DNA of 64,000 nt, from NCBI RefSeq assembly GCF_023155095.1, contig NZ_JAKNDA010000005.1, forward strand, positions 62,001 to 126,000, given 5' to 3'. The position numbers were made by a program, and so were the translations under genes. Position 1 is the stretch's first letter. Each line of letters opens with the position of its first letter. The notes under the pieces were generated by a model that worked only from the letters and a program-made list of their open reading frames with translations, searched no databases and was not told where the DNA came from. The stretch is from Idiomarina aminovorans. GTDB lineage: Bacteria > Pseudomonadota > Gammaproteobacteria > Enterobacterales > Alteromonadaceae. This document shows positions 41,674-50,492 of this stretch, piece by piece.

Positions 41674-42387
41674 ATGTTGCTGTCACTGCTGGATATTAGT
41701 GCCTTGCTATTCTTCTTTTTCTGCTGGATAGGCTATTCATTGTTTGCACGCAAACGAGCCAGAACGACTCACTGTCTATCGAGCATTTTGTGTACGTTAA
41801 GAATTGACTGGTTCAATACAGTGATGCATAAAGAGAACCAGGTTGCTGACGCATCACTAATCGGCAACGTGGAACGTACGGTCACTTTTTTTGCCTCGTC
41901 TACGATTTTGGTCTTAGCGGGTGTTATTACTGTTTTAGCCCATGCCGATGAAGTGGTTGTGGTGTTGAATGAAATTCCGCTAAGTGCAGATACTGTTACT
42001 ATTCTGGTGCAGTTTAAGCTGTCGGTATTAGCACTGATATTTATTTATGCCTTCTTTAAATTCACCTGGTCTATTCGCCAGTTTGGTTTTGTCTCAGTGC
42101 TGTTAGGTGCTTCGCTAGATTGCCATCAGAATGATAAACCCGAAGAAGAACGGAAGCGTTTTGCGATACATGCGGCCAAAGTACTGGATCAGTCCGGCCA
42201 TGAATATAATAAGGGACTGCGAACCTACTATTTTGCGTTAGCGTATTTATCCTGGTTTTTGCATCCTGCCATGTTGATTATTTCAAGCGCTGTTGTTGTG
42301 GCGGTACTGTATCGTCGTGAATATCGCTCAAGGGTCTTACGTGAGTTGTTGGCCACAAAAGGCTATGAGCCCGGAAAAAAACAATAG
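41674..42387 (+). CDS. DUF599 family membrane protein
   Basis: A 237-residue integral membrane protein matching the DUF599 family. Hydrophobic helices lie at about residues 3-21, 69-90, 105-125 and 193-215. The segment SIRQFGFVSVLLGA is typical. No enzymatic motif is visible and the function of the family is unknown. GGAAACG precedes the start. It lies 9 bp upstream of astE, so the two are probably co-transcribed. Confidence 0.75.
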   Translation: MLLSLLDISALLFFFFCWIGYSLFARKRARTTHCLSSILCTLRIDWFNTVMHKENQVADASLIGNVERTVTFFASSTILVLAGVITVLAHADEVVVVLNEIPLSADTVTILVQFKLSVLALIFIYAFFKFTWSIRQFGFVSVLLGASLDCHQNDKPEEERKRFAIHAAKVLDQSGHEYNKGLRTYYFALAYLSWFLHPAMLIISSAVVVAVLYRREYRSRVLRELLATKGYEPGKKQ

Positions 42388-42396
42388 GAGAAAGCT

Positions 42397-43428
42397 GTGA
42401 ATAAGGTATTTTCTGATTTTCTGAGCTGGACTCGTGAACATGAGTGGGGCTGCAATGAGAGTCATGATTTAACATTAAGCGACGGTACAAAGCTGTCGGT
42501 TTGGGACAGTGGCGTACTGGAAGTCACACCTCAAAACCCGGGTCACAAAGACATTATTTTATCCTGTGCTGTGCATGGCAACGAAACGGCGCCTATCGAA
42601 ATTTGCCGGGATATCATTAATGATATTGTGAATGAGAAACAGCAAGTCACTCATCGCACATTATTCTTAATTGCAAACCCTGCTTCTATTAATGAAGGTG
42701 AACGGTTCGTTGAAGAAAATATGAATCGTTTGTTTAGTGGGGCTCATAGCCAGGGTGAGACAAAAAATAAAGAGCGTGAACGGGCAGCTAAAATTGAGAG
42801 TTATGTAGAGCGGTTTTATCAATCGGCTCCTGAGGGCACCCGCGAACGCCTGCATTATGATTTGCACACCGCTATTCGCGACTCTAAACGTGAAAAATTT
42901 GCGGTGTATCCGTTTACCCATGGGGCGCCTTATAGCCGTCATCAACTCCAGTTTTTATTAGCCTGCGGGGTGGATACGGTATTACTGAATCAGGCGCCGA
43001 CTACAACCTTTTCCTATTTCAGTGCCAAGCAATTTAATGCTCAGGCATTTACCGTTGAATTAGGAAAAGTCCGTCCATTTGGTGAGAATGATCGCACAAA
43101 ATTTGCGGCAGCTGAAAATACACTGCGCAAACTAATAGCGGAAGTGCAGTTAGATTTTGGTTTATTTGAACCAGAGCAACTCTACGTGTTCAAAGAGGCA
43201 CAGACCATTAACCGCACTGAGCAGGACTTTGAACTAAACTTTGCGGACGATGTGGCGAATTTTACCGCTTTTAATAAAGGCGATTTGCTGGCTCAAGATG
43301 GTGATAAAAAGCATTACGCACTGCATGATGGTGAACATATTATTTTTCCCAATGCGAAAGTGGCTTTGGGTCATCGGGCGTTATTAACGGTGGTACGGGT
43401 ACCGACAGAATCGCTTGACCTGGTCTGA
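42397..43428 (+). CDS. astE: Succinylglutamate desuccinylase
   Basis: A 343-residue M14-related zinc hydrolase that releases glutamate and succinate from N-succinylglutamate, the last step of the AST arginine pathway. Metal ligands are in CAVHGNETAPIEI and LHYDLHTAIRDS, and the catalytic Glu is in QAFTVELGKVRPFGEND. The start is a GTG with AGGAGA about 6-7 nt upstream. The other ast genes (astC, A, D, B) are not in this window, so it is an orphan here. The sequence does not exclude the related aspartoacylase-type activity, but the length and motifs favour AstE. Confidence 0.88.
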   Translation: MNKVFSDFLSWTREHEWGCNESHDLTLSDGTKLSVWDSGVLEVTPQNPGHKDIILSCAVHGNETAPIEICRDIINDIVNEKQQVTHRTLFLIANPASINEGERFVEENMNRLFSGAHSQGETKNKERERAAKIESYVERFYQSAPEGTRERLHYDLHTAIRDSKREKFAVYPFTHGAPYSRHQLQFLLACGVDTVLLNQAPTTTFSYFSAKQFNAQAFTVELGKVRPFGENDRTKFAAAENTLRKLIAEVQLDFGLFEPEQLYVFKEAQTINRTEQDFELNFADDVANFTAFNKGDLLAQDGDKKHYALHDGEHIIFPNAKVALGHRALLTVVRVPTESLDLV

Positions 43429-43517
43429 GACTAACTGGTCTAAGCAGTCAGGCTTTGTTGTTATTACTGTTCGTTTCTATTTACACTTAGCACACTCAGT
43501 TTTCACTGGTGGGTGGT

Positions 43518-43546
43518 TTGCATGTCACTTTACGTAAAGGTAAAGT
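43518..43546 (+). promoter_or_regulatory. Candidate promoter and LiuR-like operator for the BCKDH operon
   Basis: Within the 160-bp gap before the E1alpha gene, TTGCAT (43518-43523) and TAAAGT (43541-43546) have a 17-bp spacer. The spacer and -10 box carry TTTACGTAAAGGTAAA (43529-43544), one base from a perfect TTTACGTNNACGTAAA-type palindrome, with an inner perfect palindrome CTTTACGTAAAG. As I recall, this resembles the site of LiuR, the MerR-family regulator of branched-chain amino acid breakdown in gammaproteobacteria. Regulation is inference. Confidence 0.5.
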
Positions 43547-43588
43547 AACGACAAATTTCCACTCCGCTTAAAACCGAAAGAGAAGGTT

Positions 43589-44776
43589 ATGGCCAAGGAT
43601 AAAAAACACAACACAGAAATTGTGACCAAGCCGAAATGGTTTGATAAAGATTCTGTCACAATTCCAATGCTGCAAATCTTGAAAGAAGATGGCAGTTTTC
43701 ATAAAGATGCCGACATGCCGGCATACGATAAAGAGCTGATCGTGAAAATTCACGATACCATGCAGTTTATCCGTATTCTTGATGAGCGCATGATTGCCGC
43801 GCAACGTCAGGGGCGTATCAGCTTCTATCTTGCCTCTCGTGGTGAGGAGGCTGCAAGTGTGGCTTCCGCCGCAGCACTGGATTTTGGCGACATGATCATG
43901 GGGCAGTATCGCGAACAGGGTGCATTGGCTTATCGCGGTTTTACTGTTGAGCAGTTTATGAATCAGCTGTTTTCTAACGAGAAAGATTTAGGTAAAGGTC
44001 GTCAGATGCCGGTTCACTACGGTTGTGCTGACCTAAACTTTATGACCATTTCTTCGCCATTGGGAACGCAAATTCCTCAGGCAACGGGTTATGCATTTGG
44101 TCAAAAAATGGATAAAACTGAAAACTGCACTATCTGTTACTTTGGTGAAGGTGCTGCATCAGAAGGTGATTTCCATGCTGCTCTGAACATGGCATCCGTC
44201 TATAAGGTTCCGGTTATCTTTTTCTGTCGTAACAATGGTTACGCCATATCGACTCCCGCGCAGGGCGAACAATATGGCGGTGATGGTATTGCACCACGCG
44301 GCATTGGCTATGGTATGAAAACCATACGTATTGACGGTAATGATGCTTTCGCGGTACTTAAAGCTACTCAGGAAGCACGTCGTCTGGCCGTTGAAGAAAA
44401 CGAACCGGTGTTAATTGAAGCAATGTCATACCGTATGTCCGGCCACTCAACGTCAGATGACCCAACGGGTTATCGTACGCGTGAAGAAGAGGCTGAGTGG
44501 CAGGCTAAAGATCCGCTTGATCGCCTGCAAAAATGGATGATGAACGAAGGCTGGTTGGATAAAGACCACGTTGAAGAGCATCATGCAGAAGTTAAAGCTA
44601 AAGTTCTGGCGGCGTTGAAAGAGTCAGAAAAAGTACCCGTCCCTCACATCGACGAACTGATCAACGACGTTTATGACGAACCCACTGACATGCTGAAAGA
44701 GCAGTTAGATGAGTTAAAAGATCACATGCGGAAGTATCCGGATACTTACAGCAAAACGTCGGGGAGACTGGACTAA
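43589..44776 (+). CDS. bkdA1: Branched-chain 2-oxoacid dehydrogenase E1 component, alpha subunit
   Basis: A 395-residue thiamine-diphosphate enzyme subunit. The ThDP/Mg motif is [19 protein letters not shown] to FFCRNN, and the phosphorylation-loop region [17 protein letters not shown] is conserved. [19 protein letters not shown] marks BCKDH rather than pyruvate dehydrogenase. With E1beta it decarboxylates the 2-oxoacids of Val, Leu and Ile. The stop overlaps the start of the beta-subunit gene (TAATG). Confidence 0.93.
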   Translation: MAKDKKHNTEIVTKPKWFDKDSVTIPMLQILKEDGSFHKDADMPAYDKELIVKIHDTMQFIRILDERMIAAQRQGRISFYLASRGEEAASVASAAALDFGDMIMGQYREQGALAYRGFTVEQFMNQLFSNEKDLGKGRQMPVHYGCADLNFMTISSPLGTQIPQATGYAFGQKMDKTENCTICYFGEGAASEGDFHAALNMASVYKVPVIFFCRNNGYAISTPAQGEQYGGDGIAPRGIGYGMKTIRIDGNDAFAVLKATQEARRLAVEENEPVLIEAMSYRMSGHSTSDDPTGYRTREEEAEWQAKDPLDRLQKWMMNEGWLDKDHVEEHHAEVKAKVLAALKESEKVPVPHIDELINDVYDEPTDMLKEQLDELKDHMRKYPDTYSKTSGRLD

Positions 44777-45753
44777 TGGCTAAAATGAATTTATTACAAG
44801 CCATCAACAGCGCACTAGACCTGGCGATGGCCAAACACGACAATGTATACAGTTTTGGTGAAGACACCGGTGGTTTTGGCGGAGTATTCCGTGCAACTTC
44901 TGGTTTAACAGAAAAGTACGGCAAGCATCGTAACTTCAATACGCCGTTGGTTGAGCAGGGCATTATTGGTTTTGCCAATGGTCTTGCCTCGCAGGGCAGT
45001 TATGCTGTTGCTGAAATTCAGTTCGGTGACTACATTTTCCCGGCATTCGACCAAATTGTGAATGAAACGGCGAAGTTCCGGTATCGTTCAGGTAACGAAT
45101 TTAACGTCGGCGGCTTAACCATTCGTACACCATACGGTGGTGGTATCGCCGGTGGTCATTATCACTCGCAGTCACCAGAAGCCTATTTTGCGCACACACC
45201 GGGCATTAAAATTGTCACGCCGCGTAACCCTTATGAAGCGAAAGGGTTGTTACTGAGCGCTATTTTTGAGAAAAACCCGGTCTTGTTTATGGAGCCGAAG
45301 CGTTTGTATCGTGCTTCAACAGGTGAGGTGCCGGAAGAAGAATACACCATTCCATTAGGTAAAGCTGACGTGGTCAAAGAAGGTAACGATATTACCGTTC
45401 TTGGCTGGGGTGCGCAGATGGAAGTAACTGAAAAAGCAGTCGAAAAAGCCGAGGAAGATGGCGTATCCTGCGAAGTTATTGACTTGCGTACCATCTCTCC
45501 GTGGGATGTTGAAACCGTGACTCAATCAGTGTTGAAAACTGGTCGCTTAGTGATTAGCCAGGAAGCACCAATTACCGGTGGCTTTGCCAGTGAAATCGCG
45601 GCAACCGTTCAGGACAAATGCTTCCTGTACCTGGAATCACCGATTGCGCGAGTGAGCGGTATCGACGTGCCGTACCCACTGTGTCATGAGAAAGAATACA
45701 TGGCTGATCACTTGAAAATTTATGAAGCGATCAAACGCTCAATGAACTACTAA
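44776..45753 (+). CDS. bkdA2: Branched-chain 2-oxoacid dehydrogenase E1 component, beta subunit
   Basis: A 325-residue transketolase-like subunit. [47 protein letters not shown] and [12 protein letters not shown] match BCKDH E1beta from bacteria to mitochondria. It completes the heterotetrameric E1. It is coupled to the alpha gene by a 1-bp overlap and 12 bp from the E2 gene. Confidence 0.94.
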   Translation: MAKMNLLQAINSALDLAMAKHDNVYSFGEDTGGFGGVFRATSGLTEKYGKHRNFNTPLVEQGIIGFANGLASQGSYAVAEIQFGDYIFPAFDQIVNETAKFRYRSGNEFNVGGLTIRTPYGGGIAGGHYHSQSPEAYFAHTPGIKIVTPRNPYEAKGLLLSAIFEKNPVLFMEPKRLYRASTGEVPEEEYTIPLGKADVVKEGNDITVLGWGAQMEVTEKAVEKAEEDGVSCEVIDLRTISPWDVETVTQSVLKTGRLVISQEAPITGGFASEIAATVQDKCFLYLESPIARVSGIDVPYPLCHEKEYMADHLKIYEAIKRSMNY

Positions 45754-45765
45754 GGACCCATCGAC

Positions 45766-47355
45766 ATGAGTAAAGATTTTATTCTGCCTGATATCGGCGA
45801 AGGGATCGTAGAGTGTGAAATCGTTGAGTGGCTGGTTGCCGAAGGCGACAAGGTCAAAGAAGACCAACCGGTGGTTGAGGTTATGACCGACAAAGCCATG
45901 GTTGAAATACCGGCTAAAGACGACGGCGTTGTGGAAAAGCTGTATTACCAAAAAGGTGATATTGCTAAAGTGCACGAACCCTTGTTTGCGATTAAACCCG
46001 CTGACGGTTCTTCGGATGATGCTTCAGCTAAGGACAGCGCGCCTGCAGCAAAAGAAGCGCCTACAGAAGAAGTACCTAAAGAAGAGAAAAAAGCGTCTGC
46101 TGGTGGCGATACAACCGATTTCATTTTGCCGGATATTGGCGAAGGCATTGTTGAATGCGAAATTGTTGAATGGCTGGTGTCTGAAGGCGATGAAGTGAAG
46201 GAAGATCAGCCGGTTGTTGAAGTTATGACGGACAAAGCAACGGTCGAAATTCCGGCTAAAGACGACGGCACGGTGGTGAAGCTGTATCACAAGAAAGGCG
46301 ATATTGCCGAAGTACACAAACCCTTGTTTGCCTTGCAGCCGGCAGGTGGTGTAAGTACCTCCGATTCTGATGATTCGCAGAGCCGTTCTGACAGTAAGCC
46401 TCAGGCTGAGTCATCTAATGCTAAAGCCGAAGCTGAGCCACCGGCTAAAGCCCGTCAGGGCAAAGCCATTGCCAGCCCGGCAGTGCGTCGTCTGGCACGT
46501 GAAAGTGATATCAATATTGCTGAAGTAGCCGGTTCGGGTAAAAAAGGCCGGGTACTGAAGCAAGATATTGAAGCCTTTAAATCGGGTGACCAGACGTCAC
46601 AGACAACAGCTGACAGCCAGCAACCACAGAAAGCCGTTGCTACCAGCGGCGGTACTCGTACCGAAGCTATTCGCGGTGTGAAAGCGGCGATGGCGAAGCA
46701 AATGATGAAATCGGTCAGCACCATTCCGCATTTCACTTACGCCGATGAGTTCGATGTGACCGACTTAATTGCGCTGCGTGAGAAGCTGAAAGAGCAATAC
46801 AAAGAGAAAGGCATCCGCTTAACGGTTATGCCATTCTTTATTAAAGCTCTGTCGCTGGCGATGAAAGAGTTCCCGGTGATGAACGCGCAGGTGAATGACG
46901 ACTGCACCGAAATTACCTACTTTGATGACCATAACATTGGTATGGCAGTAGATACCAAAATTGGCTTATTAGTGCCTAATGTGAAACAGGTACAAAACAA
47001 GAGCATCATCGATGTCGCTAATGAAGTGACTCGTTTAACTCAGGCGTCACGCGAAGGTAAACTGCCACAGGCTGACATGAAAGGCGGTAATATCAGCATT
47101 TCTAATATTGGTGTTATTGGCGGTACGGTGGCAACACCTATTATCAATAAACCGGAAGCCGCTATAGTTGCATTAGGCAAGGTGCAGGAACTGCCGCGCT
47201 TTGATGCCAACGGTAATGTGGTTGCCCGTAAGATAATGACGGTCAGCTGGTCAGGCGACCACCGTATTATCGACGGCGGTACTATTGCCCGTTTCAACAA
47301 ACGCTGGCAGGAATTCCTGGAAGACCCAACCAGCATGCTGGTCAACATGGTCTAA
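45766..47355 (+). CDS. bkdB: Branched-chain 2-oxoacid dehydrogenase E2 (dihydrolipoyl acyltransferase), two lipoyl domains
   Basis: A 529-residue acyltransferase. Two lipoyl domains (about 2-78 and 118-196) each carry the lipoylated Lys in VMTDKAMVEIPAKDD / VMTDKATVEIPAKDD; they are almost identical in protein but differ at many synonymous sites. A peripheral subunit-binding domain follows (about 235-272, ASPAVRRLARESDINIAEV), then the catalytic domain (about 300-529) with active site SGDHRIIDGGTIARF. Many bacterial BCKDH E2 proteins have a single lipoyl domain. No E3 (lpd) gene follows, so E3 must come from elsewhere. Confidence 0.93.
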   Translation: MSKDFILPDIGEGIVECEIVEWLVAEGDKVKEDQPVVEVMTDKAMVEIPAKDDGVVEKLYYQKGDIAKVHEPLFAIKPADGSSDDASAKDSAPAAKEAPTEEVPKEEKKASAGGDTTDFILPDIGEGIVECEIVEWLVSEGDEVKEDQPVVEVMTDKATVEIPAKDDGTVVKLYHKKGDIAEVHKPLFALQPAGGVSTSDSDDSQSRSDSKPQAESSNAKAEAEPPAKARQGKAIASPAVRRLARESDINIAEVAGSGKKGRVLKQDIEAFKSGDQTSQTTADSQQPQKAVATSGGTRTEAIRGVKAAMAKQMMKSVSTIPHFTYADEFDVTDLIALREKLKEQYKEKGIRLTVMPFFIKALSLAMKEFPVMNAQVNDDCTEITYFDDHNIGMAVDTKIGLLVPNVKQVQNKSIIDVANEVTRLTQASREGKLPQADMKGGNISISNIGVIGGTVATPIINKPEAAIVALGKVQELPRFDANGNVVARKIMTVSWSGDHRIIDGGTIARFNKRWQEFLEDPTSMLVNMV

Positions 47356-47375
47356 GAAGGCTGCTAGCCAGAAAC

Positions 47376-47477
47376 AAAGAGTCAGTCTGGTTAAGAAACA
47401 CGCCGTGAACCCATCCATGGGGGCTTGGGTGACGCCATCCTTGGCGTCACACAGTTTCTTAACCAGACTGACTCTTT
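47376..47477 (+). repeat. 24-bp perfect inverted repeat enclosing a 54-bp double-hairpin core; terminator
   Basis: The left arm (47376-47399) and right arm (47454-47477) are exact reverse complements over 24 bp, beginning AAAGAGTCAGTCTGG. A long T-run follows, so it will act as the terminator of the BCKDH operon. The loop contains two smaller hairpins built on the same plan: CCCATCCATGGG (about 47410-47421) and GTGACGCCA-TCCT-TGGCGTCAC (9-bp stem, about 47429-47450). Cores of this kind look like dispersed extragenic palindromes of marine gammaproteobacteria. Insertion of such a core into the loop of an older terminator would explain the layout, but that is inference. Confidence 0.75.
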
Positions 47478-47531
47478 TTTATTTTTGACTATCCGCTTTT
47501 GCCGGTAGCCAAGGCTCTTTTGGATATAGGC

Positions 47532-47843
47532 TTATGGATATTGAGCTTCTGAGGCTGGCAGCAGTTTATAGGCCTGAAACAAAACCAGATAGTAAATCAA
47601 CGGATTGATGAGCCCCATGAGCAGGTAATACAAGGGCATTTTGCGTAGCTCAAGTATTAACTCACTGGTTTTGTTCTGAACAAGGCAAACCAGTCCTTAA
47701 ATAACAAAAGAAACGCTACTGGCAGCCGTAACGATCTGCAGTGGTGTCATGTACTGCAGGGTTATTTTGAATGCAGTAGCCACCGTTGACCATAGAAGTA
47801 CCGCAATAATCGCATAAACAAAAGCTTGTTTATCAGCGGCTAT
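47532..47843 (-). pseudogene. Decayed, truncated EamA/DMT-family transporter
   Basis: On the minus strand one frame encodes a DMT-type N terminus: AADKQAFVYAIIAVLLWSTV, then TLQYMTPLQIVTAASSVSFVI, a TAA stop at 47697-47699, and in the same frame KMPLYYLLMGLINPLIYY then FQAYKLLPASEAQ. This is the first third (about 103 codons) of a 10-helix EamA transporter. The expected start reads ATA (47843-47841) in place of ATG, there is one internal stop, and the rest of the gene is missing beyond 47532. The remnant lies between the inverted repeat and the DUF3293 gene. It cannot make a working transporter. Confidence 0.85.
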
Positions 47844-47870
47844 GGTGTGATGGCATGGTGACCCCTTAAC

Positions 47871-48284
47871 TCATACTTCAATGAGCGCTGCAACTTGTTG
47901 GTATTCAATCCAGACTAGCGCATTTTGTTGATACTCACGTGCAAGGTCAATGGCTGTTTGCTGTTTAAGCCCAAAAACCATGTAGCTTTGTTCTGCCGGC
48001 CATTGCTTTGCACGGTCCTGACCTTCACCTAAAAAACAGTAAATTCTATCTAATTGCTCTAAACGAGTCGCTAACTGTGCGTTTCTGCTTTTATTTTCTT
48101 TTCTTGTCAGCAGTTCGCTTTGTGGATTACAGGCTGTGATAAAAGCACCGGTAGTGCAACTGAGATGCTCACATAAACGGTCAAAGTGGTTATTCTTTTG
48201 ACCGATACACAGGGTAATTTTCTTCTGATCAACCATGAACCAGTAGTCGGTATTTTTATAATGAGTCAGTAGCTCTTTATCCAT
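47871..48284 (-). CDS. DUF3293 family protein
   Basis: A 137-residue soluble protein without signal peptide. YKNTDYWFMVD near the start and GAFITACNPQSELLTRKEN are typical of the DUF3293 family of gammaproteobacteria. No catalytic residues are known. It stands alone on the minus strand; the DMT remnant follows it and the VOC gene is divergent. Confidence 0.7.
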   Translation of the reverse strand: MDKELLTHYKNTDYWFMVDQKKITLCIGQKNNHFDRLCEHLSCTTGAFITACNPQSELLTRKENKSRNAQLATRLEQLDRIYCFLGEGQDRAKQWPAEQSYMVFGLKQQTAIDLAREYQQNALVWIEYQQVAALIEV

Positions 48285-48354
48285 GCTTTGACCGCAGTAT
48301 CAATGTTGATTAGAGTGAATTATAAAAGTTTAGCGTTAATCGTGAAGAGGTTCT

Positions 48355-48765
48355 ATGAATCCTGATATTAGTGTGATCACCTTAGGCGTTGATGACCTGA
48401 AACGTTCGTTGACGTTTTATCAGGACGGGCTGGGGTGGGAAACCGATGGCATTATCGGTGAAGAGTTTGATAACGGTGCCGTTGTGTTTTTTAAGTTACC
48501 CAGTGGTCTCAGACTGGCTTTATGGCCACGTAAAAGCATTGCTGCAGAGATGGGTGTTGAAGTGGCTGGTGCGGCGAACGAAGTTTTGCTGAGCCATAAT
48601 GTGAAGTCCCGAAAAGCCGTTGATGACGTTATGGCAGAAGCAAAACAAGCGGGTGCTGAAATTCTTAAGCCAGCAAAAGATTTAGTCTGGGGTGGTTACG
48701 GTGGTTTTTTTACAGACCCGGATGGGCATATCTGGGAAATTACCTGGAACCCTGCCCGGAATTAA
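48355..48765 (+). CDS. VOC family (glyoxalase/bleomycin-resistance fold) protein
   Basis: A 136-residue protein with the vicinal oxygen chelate fold: ISVITLGVDDLKRSLTFYQD at the start and GYGGFFTDPDGHIWEITWNP at the end, the latter supplying the usual Glu metal ligand. The substrate cannot be told. The start follows GAAGAGG. The gene end lies 3 bp from a hairpin that serves the AbgT gene on the other strand. Confidence 0.8.
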   Translation: MNPDISVITLGVDDLKRSLTFYQDGLGWETDGIIGEEFDNGAVVFFKLPSGLRLALWPRKSIAAEMGVEVAGAANEVLLSHNVKSRKAVDDVMAEAKQAGAEILKPAKDLVWGGYGGFFTDPDGHIWEITWNPARN

Positions 48766-48767
48766 AA

Positions 48768-48791
48768 AGCCGGTGAGCGAACTCACCGGCT
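48768..48791 (-). terminator. Rho-independent terminator for the first AbgT gene
   Basis: A perfect 10-bp stem (AGCCGGTGAG / CTCACCGGCT) whose loop reads TTCG on the minus strand. On that strand it is followed by TTTTTAATT, a U-tract that overlaps the stop codon of the convergent VOC gene. Confidence 0.85.
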
Positions 48792-48824
48792 AGCCTGCCC
48801 GTTTTATGGGGAACGGAAGTTATA

Positions 48825-50396
48825 TTAACCGGCCGGGTAAACGTAGTTAGCCTGAATACCCAGAGGGAAACCAAGTGTCCAGTAAAGAATCAGGAACGCT
48901 GACCATAAAATTAGAAGCGCAACGGTATAGGGTAGCATCATAGCAACCAGGGTACCGATACCGGTGCCTTTTACGTAACGCTGGCAGTAAAGAACAACCA
49001 ATGGGAAATAGGGCAGCAGCGGCGTAATAATATTACTGGATGAATCACCCACACGGTACGCTGCCTGGGTTAAGTCTGGCGAATAACCTAATTGCATCAG
49101 CATTGGCACAAAAATGGGGGATATCAGTGCCCATTTTGCCGATGCTGAACCCACAAATAAGTTAATAAAAGCGACTAAGAAAACGATACCCACCATGGTA
49201 ACGCCACCAGAAAGCTCCAGGCTGGCGAGGAAGTTAGCCCCTTTAACAGAAATTAAAGTGCCTAGCTGCGAATCACCAAAGGCTTTAATAAATAACGCAC
49301 AGAAGAACGCCATGACCATGTAGTAAGCCATGCCTTCCATAGACTTAGTCATTGCTCCAATGACGTCCTGCGAGTTAGTAAAGTTACCGGACACATAACC
49401 ATGAACAATGCCGGGAACAATAAACAGCAGGAAAATAAGTGGAACTATCATGCCCATTAGCGGGGCTGAGTAGGATGCAAGCTTGCCGGTTGCCGGATCC
49501 GCAAGCGGTGTATTTTCAGCCGTTGCGGAAAAGTACAACAGGGCTAACCCAACTACCATGGTTAATACGCCGGCATAAAAAGCTTTACGGTCGCGCGGAG
49601 AGACATCATCCATTGCAGGCATATCTTCTGCATCACCATCAACTTCTGCGCCGCGTAAACGCGGTTCAACTACTTTGTCGGTCAGGAACCAGCCAATCGC
49701 GACGACAACAATTGAAGAAGCAGCGGTAAAGTAATAGTTATTCAGCGGATTTAATCGCATGTCGGCATCAATAATCTGCGCTGCACTTTCTGTAAAACCT
49801 TGCAGTAACGGGTCGACAGCCGAAGGAACAAAGTTAGCACTGAAACCACCGGAGACACCGGCAAATGCTGCAGCAATACCGGCCAGCGGATGTCTGCCGG
49901 CTGCGTAGAAAATTACCCCGCCTAGTGGGATAACTAATACGTAGCCCGCATCGACAGCTGTATGACTGACAATAGCAACCAGAATCAGCACCGGTGTCAG
50001 CAACATTTTCGGGGTTACGTTCAGCATGAGCTTGATGGCGACATTAATAAAGCCTGAGCGTTCGGCCACACCGACACCCAACATGGCTACCAAAACTACG
50101 CCAAGAGGCGCAAAGCCCATAAAGGTATCAACCATATTAGCGAGAAATGCCGCCATTTCCGTGCCACTTAATAAGTTTGTAACGTTAATGGCGCTGCCGG
50201 TTAGCGGATGCTTTTCGTCAAAGCTGACGCCTGACAGCAGCCAGGACATGACCCAGACAATAACGAGCAAGCCAAAAAACATAACGGCGGGGTCGGGCAG
50301 TTTATTACCGACCTTTTCAACGCCGTCTAAAAGACGATTCAGCAGACTGTCCGGTTTTTCCTTTTGCGAACGGTCAGGTTGTGGAGATTGAGTCAT
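48825..50396 (-). CDS. AbgT family transporter (first paralog)
   Basis: A 523-residue carrier with 10 or more membrane helices. AbgT signatures are present: PDPAVMFFGLLVIVW, GVGVAERSGFINVAIKLML, SHTAVDAGYVLVIPL, SANFVPSAVDPLLQG and GDSSSNIITPLLPYFP. E. coli AbgT takes up p-aminobenzoyl-glutamate, while the related YdaH/MtrF proteins have been described as proton-driven exporters of sulfonamides and other antimetabolites. The direction here is unknown. A second paralog is at 55091. Confidence 0.9.
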   Translation of the reverse strand: MTQSPQPDRSQKEKPDSLLNRLLDGVEKVGNKLPDPAVMFFGLLVIVWVMSWLLSGVSFDEKHPLTGSAINVTNLLSGTEMAAFLANMVDTFMGFAPLGVVLVAMLGVGVAERSGFINVAIKLMLNVTPKMLLTPVLILVAIVSHTAVDAGYVLVIPLGGVIFYAAGRHPLAGIAAAFAGVSGGFSANFVPSAVDPLLQGFTESAAQIIDADMRLNPLNNYYFTAASSIVVVAIGWFLTDKVVEPRLRGAEVDGDAEDMPAMDDVSPRDRKAFYAGVLTMVVGLALLYFSATAENTPLADPATGKLASYSAPLMGMIVPLIFLLFIVPGIVHGYVSGNFTNSQDVIGAMTKSMEGMAYYMVMAFFCALFIKAFGDSQLGTLISVKGANFLASLELSGGVTMVGIVFLVAFINLFVGSASAKWALISPIFVPMLMQLGYSPDLTQAAYRVGDSSSNIITPLLPYFPLVVLYCQRYVKGTGIGTLVAMMLPYTVALLILWSAFLILYWTLGFPLGIQANYVYPAG

Positions 50397-50492
50397 GGTG
50401 AAACCCCTGATGGTTATTTTATTGGTCTAATTATTATGCGCAGGTATCATAACCATTATTATGAAGCGGAACAAAGCAAACAGGGTGAAAAA

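Noticed and set aside
47376-47477. The inverted repeat as the end of a transposon
   Set aside because: There is no transposase and no target-site duplication is visible; the arms face each other over only 54 bp, so a terminator or small palindromic element is more likely.
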